Assembly: GCF_001641265.1 (NCBI RefSeq)
Contig: NW_020167554.1
Span: 94,724-158,723 of the forward strand
From: Pseudogymnoascus destructans
Lineage: Eukaryota > Ascomycota > Leotiomycetes > Thelebolales > Thelebolaceae
DNA length: 64,000 nt
Direction of reading: 5' to 3'
Each line of letters begins with the position of its first letter. Position 1 is the stretch's first letter. This document shows, piece by piece, positions 45,255 through 53,141 of this stretch. The notes beneath the pieces were generated by a model. It saw nothing but the letters and a program-made list of their open reading frames with translations, did not search any database and was not told the DNA's origin. Position numbers and translations under genes: made by a program.

Positions 45255-47489
45255 TTAACTCTGTGGAATATCTGTATCTATATCCAGTTGCCTCATATCT
45301 ACAGCGTCATCTGCAAAAGCTACTGCCCTGCCTTTACCAAGCCATGATTTAAGACACTCAATTGCCTCAATACTCTTAATACCAAGACGGTTCCTACGGT
45401 CTGTAATCGTAATTTTTGCACCTGAAAACAGGCGCTCTGGCTCTGCTGACATCGCAGGAATTGATAATATATCCAAGGCCATAATACTAAGATTTGGATA
45501 GGTCTTGCGCTGTGTAGGTTCAAGCCACCAGGCCCGTGGATCTGTAACTTCTGAAATAACTGGTGCTAGCAGATATTTTGAATACTCGTCTTGATCAATA
45601 GTTGCTTTCTTTCCTTGATGCCATTGAAGGAAAGAGTTCTGGACTGGCTTGGCCAATTCTGACGCTTGAGTAGGGACAGTAACTGCTGTTGATTTATATT
45701 CTGTAACCCAGAAATCGAGCATCTGTTTCCGGCAAGGTGCCTGCCACTCTTCAGGCCAGTTGTTGTCAATATAATCCCATTTCCATTGTGGAGACAGTAC
45801 TAAAGCAGCAATATAGACTGGTGATCTCTCTGTTAAGCTGTAGTATTTGTCCAATTTAACCCAGCCAGAGTTGCAACAAGGACTCATAAAGGGATCAGTA
45901 GCATATATACTCTTTGCAGTCTCAAACTGCTCAAGTAAGAAGTCCATTGTTGGCAACACTCTGTCAATAGTTGCATTATGACCTTCTGTAGCTAGTGTAG
46001 CATCGTGAAAGAATAGCAAGAAGTCTTGAAGCTTTTGTAGATCTTGCCAGTCCTTTTCTAACAATAAGTCATCACTGTTCTCTTGATATTGGTGACAGAA
46101 AAGGTTGATAGCAGTCTTAAGCTTTGTTGCAGTACTAATCATTGCATACCAAGAGTTCCAGCGAGTAGAGTTGTCTCGTACAAGGTTGCGGCCACCACTA
46201 AGCTCTCGGAAATTAGCTAATCGTTGCGTGCTCCGTTGAATATAAACTACAATATTGTGTAGCTTTCCAAGAGGTCCCTTCTGTCGCCATTGTTGCATTT
46301 CAAGCTCTGTAGGTGTTGTTAACATACTAGTGTTATTCTCTTCTGCAAGAGCCTCATCGTTGGTGTGAAATAAGAAGGATTGAGCTGCTAGATTAATAAT
46401 ATGGCCGTTGCATCGAAGGCGGTGATGTCTTGCATTATAGACAATTTGGTATTGGTCAAATAGTACTATTTATAGAGTAGTCAGTAAGTGTTGCAAACTA
46501 TAATAAACCATATACATATAGAAAGACATACATGTAGAAAGAGCGTCCATCATTGTATCATTGTTTCCTGCATTGTCCATAACAAAGTATCCGATTTTCG
46601 ATACAATTCCATAGTCGTTGATTACTTTCATAATAAGCTCTGCCTGATTCCAACCTGAAGATGTTAGCTGATTACTATAAATATTACTATAAAGTTATTA
46701 ACCTGTATGCTCGCCATCTAGTTCTTGTAATGCAAGAACAGAGTGTTCTAATTGGCCAGTTTCGGATATATAGTGTGCGATTATACCAAGAATTGCAAGA
46801 GAGTTGGGAGAAGTCCAGAGGTCAACTGTAAAGTGGGCTTTTGACAGAGCTGATTGTACATCGCGTTTGATCTGTTGCTTTTGAGCCTTGTATGTACGCA
46901 ACGTCCAGGTCTGTATTGTTGAAATAGAGTTAGGTAGCCAGTTATCGATCTCTGGATTAAGGTAATGGAGTAATGCCCTAAATTCCAATATTGTTGCCAT
47001 ACGGAAAGGGACTCCACAAGTTGTAATCCATCGTACATATAGCTGCTCAACAACAGCAGGGTCTAAGGCTTCAGTTGCAACAGTAGAAAGGCAGCGGCGT
47101 TTATGATTTATCTCTTTAGCTTTGTCGAAAGCTTCAGCGATATTGCTTTGAATTGAAGTAGTTCGAGATTCCTGAGTAGAGGATATATCTATGTCGTGTT
47201 ATTTTAAGTGCCTTGTAATAATCTTTGTTCCGCCAGACTCAAGATACTCTTTTAGACAGTATCTACAACGCCATATTAACCTGCCCTGGTAGTTCCGAAT
47301 GATATCGCAGCGGCTAACAGGTGTATGGTCCCAGACTTTCGAAAATCGTCTGCTTGCAGTTGTTGTTACAGAAACAGAGGGAGAGGATAGCGTACGTTTA
47401 AGTATAGGCGAAGTCGGGGTTTCAAATCGTTCACTGACAAATAGCTCACTGTCGAGCTGTGACAGTATATCCGAAGGTTGTGAAGTCAT
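45255..47489 (-). pseudogene. hAT transposase of the inner element, one in-frame stop
   Basis: Exons 47489-46703, 46654-46532 and 46465-45255 total 2121 nt, a multiple of three. Features: BED zinc finger (KVWDHTP...CRYCLKEYLE...ITRHL), HFTVDLWTSPNSLAILGI (first Asp), YFVMDNAGNNDTMM (second Asp), HRLRCNGHIINLAAQ, NSTRWNSWY, and the C-terminal dimerisation block LSIMALDILSIPAMSAEPER with LFSGAK. A TAA at 47199-47201, just after RHLK, interrupts an otherwise complete frame. The sequence continues in the same frame (HDIDISSTQES). Either the copy is a very young pseudogene or the stop is bypassed. Confidence 0.85.
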
Positions 47490-47559
47490 TGTAGTAATAT
47501 ATAGTATATAACGATCTACCAATTGAAGTTATTCGAACCCCTTGTTTCAAATTTTAAGC

Positions 47560-47753
47560 CTCAATACTAGCTGTATACGGCTAGTAATACGGCCCGTATA
47601 CGGCCAGTATTGAGAACTGAATACGCACTAGACCCGTATTGGGATTTTGGAATACGCACTGACTCAGTATTGCCGTATACGACCCGTATCGCCAATACTA
47701 TCTAATACACTGGTCGTATACGACCCGTATCGCCAATACTATCTAATACACTG
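47560..47753. repeat. Right subterminal region of the inner hAT element, duplicated tip
   Basis: Contains repeated CCGTATACGGG/GACCCGTAT motifs and two tandem copies of the terminal 43 bp (CGTATCGCCAATACTATCTA ... ATACACTG). Confidence 0.85.
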
Positions 47754-49345
47754 CAGAAGCATATGGCATGTCGAATCCCATCGAGTTGATACATCTTGAA
47801 TAAGTCGAAGAAGCCTCTGAGATGATTGACCCCGGTTCATGTTTGCCTTTTGCAAAGTCATAAACCTGTTCCTTCGAGTTTGACTTGAATTAACAAAGAT
47901 AGTGAGCTTCCGGAGCTATGAGATATTAGAAAAGACTACCAGAAGTTTACCAGAACTAACAAGAGAATATATACCTTTCCAAGTGTAAATCCAATACCCT
48001 TGTCCTTCTGCAACTTTGCAAGGCCCTCCATCTGATTCTCTTCTTCCCAGTTCATTAAGATCTCTTGATTTGTTGGCGTAATCCGGATTCGACCAAGGAG
48101 AGCACTAAGGGCAAGTTGAATAACGTGAGCTAGGCAGGGTATGTGTTGTACTTTTCCTCCAATGAAATGCTCGTTGTCTGCAATACTATCAAGCATTATT
48201 TCCACATCTCTCATCATTGAAGTGTTGTTTGACGCATTATCAGTCGTAATGGATATAATTCGTCCTTCTAAATGCTGCCTTGTGATAACTTTTTCAAGTA
48301 TTCCACATAACTCAGCACCAGTATGCTCTGTATATATAGGTTCAAACCCAATCAAGACCTCTTGCATTTTCCAATGACGGTCGATAAATGATGCAATAAC
48401 ACCCATAAATGAAAGTCGAGTAACACTTGACCAACAGTCGAGCGATAATGCAATCTTTGAACCAGGAACAACATCTTGTAGCATCTCTTCTTCGATTTGT
48501 GTGAGCTTTGTTGTTAAGAGGTTTCGAATAGTTGTTGCTGAGGGTAGTGGATAGTGAGGATTCTGTAAGATAGCAAGCCTTTTCCATTCAGGATCCTCGA
48601 CTGAGCGGAACGAGCTATGAGTTGAGATAACTGTGTATAGAACTTGTTCGTAAAATGCCTCTTGTGTGAGAATATGATCCTATTATAGATATTAGCCTAT
48701 ATAATTCTGGTAATAATCTGGTAATCCTTACCTGTTGAGGTCGCATCTGATTGATTCGCATTTGATAGAGACTATCCTTACCCATCCGTGACTTCTTTTT
48801 GCAAATGTCTGATGCAAGATGTGTTGCCATAGACTTTGGGCCAGCAGACTTGATTGCAGGATGCGTAAGGGCCTTCGAACAATAGGTACAAATGACACAT
48901 GGTTCTCCAGAAAGCCGGTCTGCTCCTTGGTGATAACTTCTCCAGTATTGAGAACTCTGGTTGGTTGAATCCCATGCAATCTTCGTAAGGAGTTTTGTAG
49001 TATGATCTGAGTGTTGTTCATACCATCGTGATAGCTTCCACCACTCAATGAATACATCGTGTGTATCCTTAGTCCATTTGATGAATTGGTTTAATTTGCC
49101 AGTATATTCGAGGCCCGCAGGGATTTGATTTAATGAAGGTAGTCGTTGAGAAGAGGGAAGAGAGTCTGAGAATATATTAGAAATAGGATTGTCAGAGTCA
49201 AACAACTCTGAATATTGCGATGACATTTGGCAAGTAGCAAATTGTTTGATTATCAGAAGATTACCAGAAGTCTGGCTACGATGAAATACTTAAATCTCTA
49301 TAGCCCCTATTCGCGTCGGAAAATCAAATACTCCATTTCTCTCCT

Positions 49346-50496
49346 CTACTCTAACTCCAGAAACAACATATCCTGTGCAGCTGATACCTTAGCCCACTTT
49401 TCCTTATCAAATTTCTTAGAGTAGACAAGTAAGAACGCCTCTTTGAAGCTAGAACTATGAGTGGAGACTTGTAACCATCCGTTGTTGACAAGATTGTAAG
49501 ACTTTGGGTACCACTGCGCAGGTCCTGGTAATTGGGCCCACTTTCCAAACTTCCAAGCTGTAAAGTTTGTCCAAACTGCCTGCTCGTACAAACAGAAATA
49601 TTTATGTGGTGGGATAACGTTGTGAAAAGTGCTATAATAAACAATTAGTATCTCTAGAAGATTGCTAGAATGATCAGAGACGTACCCTTCTTCTACATCA
49701 ATCCATGGCATATATTCAAAGAGATGCTCAGGCTTCTTTCTCAGCTTTCCAGCCTTTCTCGTATATGAGCGGATACAGCTATCCCAGAAATGTTGCCACT
49801 TGCGGAAATTGGACTCTTCATGGGCCTATCAACCGTTAGTATTACCAGAAGATTACCAGAAGATTACCAGACTATGAGGTACCAACATCAATGCGTGCTT
49901 GAGTTAAGAGAGCCTGGATGCTAGCGATCTCTTCATCAGAAAGCTCATCTGGTAGAACAGCCTCGTCATTTAAAATATCGTCGCGCCGTAACATAAGCTC
50001 CAACTCTAAATCGTCTTCAACCTCAGTATCCTCCCATTCGCTGTTATGATCGTCATCGATTGGGATACTGGTGATACCCTCAAATGCAGCAAGCTCAGAC
50101 AGAAGTTGTGGCGGAGTAGATGGTGGGGCTTGTGGAGAAGAAGAAGGGGCGCTAGTATTCTTGACTTTCTGATTCGCAATGCAAGATGCATGGGTGCCCT
50201 TTTCAGTCCTGTTTATAGTTAGATTAAGGCTACCAGAGATTACCAGAAGGAACTTACCGAACACGAATACGCTCAACCTTCAATTCATTCTGTAGACGTG
50301 TCTTGTCTTCAGCAGAGGCAGCGATATACTTTGCAGACTTGTATAACTTCTTTAAGTAGTAGCTCAGATCGCCATGGTCAGCCTTGAGTGCTAAATGAAC
50401 AGCCTTCTCATCTTCAGTAAGGTTGGAGACGCGGTTGCGAGCTTTGATAGTATTCAAATTAGTGGAGAGTTCTTCAGGTGCCTTGCGTTTCGCCAT
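49346..50496 (-). CDS. hAT-cargo protein X-B, unknown family, partner of H3-B
   Basis: Four exons (50496-50258, 50208-49887, 49825-49686, 49631-49346) give 328 residues. The layout parallels X-A: basic N-terminus (MAKRKAPEELSTN), a long acidic block (EWEDTEVEDDLELELMLRRD), then FRKWQHFWDSCIRSYTRK and the shared motif AVWTNFTAWKFGKWAQLPGP with AQWYPKSY. Exon 3 has 140 nt as in X-A. The second intron starts GTTGGT. The gene is divergent from H3-B. Function unknown; see X-A for the chaperone idea. Confidence 0.75.
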
Positions 50497-50890
50497 GCTA
50501 AACACGTGATTAGCAGAAGATCATCAGAAGTTCTGACTGTAGAATCAAGATAATAAACTTACTTGAGGTCCTAGTGAAGAGGTAAAGCGCAAAAGAGAAG
50601 AAGAATGTGTAGATCGGAACGTAACCAAGGAAGGTGGTTGGTTGTAAGGTTGTTGTTTTTTTAAAGTTGCAAACAATTATATTCGTCAAGGAATATTCAC
50701 CTGCAAATAATTACTGTTCTAAACAACACTACAACGCGTACCTTCAAATAAAACACATACCTTTCAACCTCTACCTCTTTCTTTACTCTTTCTACAACAT
50801 CCTTGCTACAAACTCACTGTAAGTACATATATCTTTTGATCTACTTCTTTGTCTTGTGTATACTTCACTAACTCATCTTAATGTTAGCAA
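50497..50890. promoter_or_regulatory. Divergent promoter region of X-B and H3-B
   Basis: A 394-bp gap between divergent start codons, with pyrimidine tracts near 50770-50800. A possible 5' UTR intron starts GTAAGTACAT at 50819 and ends TTAG at 50886, directly before the H3-B start. Confidence 0.5.
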
Positions 50891-51523
50891 ATGGCTCGTA
50901 TTAAGCAAACTGCTAGGAGATCAACTGGCGGCACAGCACCAAGGATGCCACTTGGATTACAGGCTGGCTCTAGGCTTGGTGGAAAGGGAAAGGGAAAGGA
51001 AAAGGCTGTGCGCACAGCAAGAAAAGCTCCAGTTCGCTCATCTCAAGCTTGCAACAATCATGCTCAGAAGGCCATGCGCCGTGCAAAGTCTGGTAAGAGG
51101 ATTACCAGAGGATTACCAGAACTCTCTAATAAACATATAGGCACCAAGGCTCTCCACGATATCAGAAGACAGCAACTTGATACTCGCCTGATTATTCCAA
51201 AGCTCTCATTCCAGCGTCTTGTTAGGGAAATCGCACAAGACTTCAAGTCCAATCTTCGCTTCCAGCAATCTGCTATCCTAGCTCTCCAGGAAGCTGCCGA
51301 ATGCTTCCTCATTCGAGAATTTGAGAGTATGATACTTGAACATAGTGACAGGGACATACTAACAGTTATAGTGACAAATCTCCTTGCTATTCATGCGAAG
51401 AGAGTGACAATTCAGGCAAAGGATATGGTATTGGTTCGGCGTTTGCGGGATATGATGTTTAATCATGGAGCTGTAGGCTTAATCGATGGAAATGTCTCTC
51501 ACCCAGGAATGAAGGTTAGATAA
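50891..51523 (+). CDS. Transposon-borne histone H3 variant B with H3-like tail, K9R and K14T
   Basis: Exons 50891-51092, 51141-51326 and 51372-51523 give 179 residues. Introns are 48 and 45 nt; the second has a TACTAAC branch site. After Met the tail is ARIKQTARRSTGGTAPR, clearly the H3 N-terminus with T3I, K9R and K14T. An insert and a second TARKAP motif resembling the K27 region follow. The fold is well conserved: ALHDIRRQQ, LSFQRLVREIAQDFKSNLRF, SAILALQEAAE, LLAIHAKRVTIQAKDMVLVR. A 23-residue C-terminal extension follows alpha 3. It is likely nuclear and incorporated in nucleosomes. It is more H3-like than H3-A and not CENP-A-like in loop 1. Confidence 0.9.
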   Translation: MARIKQTARRSTGGTAPRMPLGLQAGSRLGGKGKGKEKAVRTARKAPVRSSQACNNHAQKAMRRAKSGKRITRGLPELSNKHIGTKALHDIRRQQLDTRLIIPKLSFQRLVREIAQDFKSNLRFQQSAILALQEAAECFLIREFESMILEHSDRDILTVIVTNLLAIHAKRVTIQAKDMVLVRRLRDMMFNHGAVGLIDGNVSHPGMKVR

Positions 51524-51709
51524 GTTCTGGCAACCTTCTGGTAACCTGGTACCTAAAGGCAAAGGTTATAGTGTGGAATAGGATATCAACGACATGGGAA
51601 TGGAGTTATTGAGTTATGGCGTTTTACGATATCGATATCAATGTGAAGTCACGATCACACCCCCTTTTCAATGACTAATCAAACACGTGATATAACTGGG
51701 TTGCCAAGA

Positions 51710-51833
51710 CCTATACTAGGTACCCGGCAAGTGAGTAATCCTCATTCAACAATACTCGGGATATGAGTGAGTAACTCAGCTGGGTGAGTAGAAATTCTAC
51801 TACTCGACTCATGAGTACCCAGTGCGCAGCCTA
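51710..51833. repeat. Right terminal and subterminal repeats of the outer hAT element
   Basis: AACTCAGCTGGGTGAGTAG and related units lead to AGTGCGCAGCCTA at the end, inverted with respect to 40819. Confidence 0.7.
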
Positions 51834-52061
51834 TCTATATGTGAGACATCTACATGAGAATATCGAACACGTGACATGAACAGCTTCAGTCCCAACTGAG
51901 ACACCCCCTCAGGTAACGTGGAGATATCAGGAAACTGAGCTCAAATAGAAGGTAATTCAAAGGCACGATCAACGTGTGTCGTCAATAGTTCGGTGTCGCA
52001 GAGTGCCTGCCAACCTGCCTGTCCGTTCGCGTCTGTTCGCCGTGACATTTGACTCCTGGAT

Positions 52062-52947
52062 CTATAGCTTTTGAATATGGTCTCGGAGGTTCACCAGGTT
52101 GAGCTGTTGGACAAATACGTCGTGTTTTTGCTTTGGAAGAGCCTTCGTAAATCCGTCGGCAGGCATCTGTCCTGTTGGCATCCATTCCACATGAATGGCG
52201 CCAAGATCCACCTGCTCACGCAGCCAGTGTCCCAGTATATCGACGTGTTTCAGCTTCGTGATTAATCTGGGAGCCGACGAGTTGAGGAGCCTCACTGTCT
52301 GTAGATTGTCGCAACCAATTGTAGGATCTTCGTGAAGGTCTAATTCGACCGATTTGAATAGTCTCGTCCACCAGATAAGCTCCTTCGCAGCCTCTGAGAC
52401 GGCGATGAACTCAGCTTGAGTCGTCGATGTGGAGACGTGTGTCTGTTTCTTGGACATCCAGGCGATAGGTCCGTTAAACGGCTTGAATAGAAAACCGTGG
52501 GAGCTCTTGCAGTTAGGATTGTCCGCAAATGAGGCATCGCTCGAAGGTTGGAAATAGCGCTTCACGCCCTGAGTCGTATTGTCCTTCAATTCAGTCATAC
52601 TGTCCTTCGATCCCACCCCCTCAGGGGCTGCGGGCATAGGATGAGACGTGAAAATAGCCTCATAAGGCGTTTCCTCATCCGTATCGCCATATTGGATACC
52701 TAGCGTCCGAGTTCCTGACAAATAGCTAAGTAGTCTATATGCAGCAGAGTGGTGATCAGGGCCAGGATTCGTGAGAAACTGAGAAAGCTTTGCAACAGTG
52801 AATGAAATATCTGGTCGAGTCTGAATCGCGGCGTATAGGCATGAGCCTATTCTCTGCTGATAGCCCAGAATCTGTTCTGGGGTCGCCGTGCCTTCAAAAG
52901 GGCGTAATTCTTGAGGAGAAAGTGGTGTCTTCGCTACCCCTAGAAGC
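52062..52947 (-). pseudogene. Second copia element fragment: RT C-terminus and RNase H
   Basis: An open frame from the junction with segment B to a TAG at 52062. Features: EQILGYQQRIGSCLYAA, TRPDISFTVAKLSQF, NPGPDH, then RNase H SSDASFADNPNCKSSHGF, STTQAEFIAVSEA, and KHVDILGHWLRE with MPADGFTKALP at the end. It differs from the copia element at 1634-9499. The upstream part of the polyprotein is cut off where segment B begins. Confidence 0.85.
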
Positions 52948-53141
52948 GGCCGTATCTGTAGTGCAAATTGGGAATCCCCACGCGAGCGACCCCTGTCGCT
53001 CGCGCGCGCACGGGCCATTGTGGAGCGATTATTGTGCAGCAAATTGGGAGACCCCCGGGACGGCGCAGGCGCATCAAGCACGCATACAGAGCATGCAACG
53101 AAGGGCGAATAGCGCACACACACCGCTCGCGCAAGGGAAGG
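52948..53141. other. Left end of duplicated segment B
   Basis: GGCCGTATCTGTAGTGCAAA, then TTGGGAATCCCCACG, is shared with segment A at 33968. It interrupts the copia fragment, so this is a candidate left boundary of a mobile unit. It contains GCAAATTGGG twice (52965, 53039) and a GC-rich alternating GCGCGC tract. Confidence 0.6.

Larger units (their letters stand above)
42647..47753 (-). mobile_element. Inner hAT transposon with histone H3 cargo, 5107 bp, perfect 8-bp TSD
   Basis: Termini CAGTGTATTAGATAGTATT are inverted at both ends. CAGAAGCA occurs at 42639-42646 and 47754-47761, a perfect 8-bp duplication as expected for hAT. Subterminal regions have many CCGTATACGGG palindromes. The right tip is duplicated: a second copy of the terminal 43 bp lies at about 47667-47710. 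Contents: unknown protein X-A (minus), H3-like A (plus), transposase (minus). Confidence 0.95.
41156..49226 (-). pseudogene. hAT transposase of the outer element, split by the inner element
   Basis: Exons on the minus strand: 49226-48732, 48679-47975, 47915-47754, then the nested element, then 42638-42011 and 41964-41156. Excluding the inner element and one target copy, the coding length is 2799 nt, a multiple of three. The N-terminus has a BED-like finger (CTYCSKAL...ATHL). The middle has SLDCWSSVTRLSFMGV (first Asp), TDNASNN (second Asp), HIPCLAHVIQLAL and a DVSTRWDST segment. The C-terminus has the hAT dimerisation block LSAMARDILCIPAAESGVER with VFSAARD. The only lesion seen is the insertion within HMLLRAQQ, so the interruption is recent. 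Cut-and-paste enzyme acting on its own ends. Confidence 0.85.
40819..51833 (-). mobile_element. Outer hAT transposon with histone H3 cargo (about 5.9 kb without nested element)
   Basis: The two ends carry inverted TAGGCTGCGCACT (40819-40831 and 51821-51833) and subterminal copies of ACTCAGCTGGGTGAGTAG (around 40869 and 51775). Inside are a hAT transposase (minus), an unknown protein (minus) and an H3-like histone (plus). Eight-base flanks GTGGAGCC and TCTATATG differ, so either the duplication decayed or the ends were recombined between copies. The nested inner element covers 42647-47753. Confidence 0.8.
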
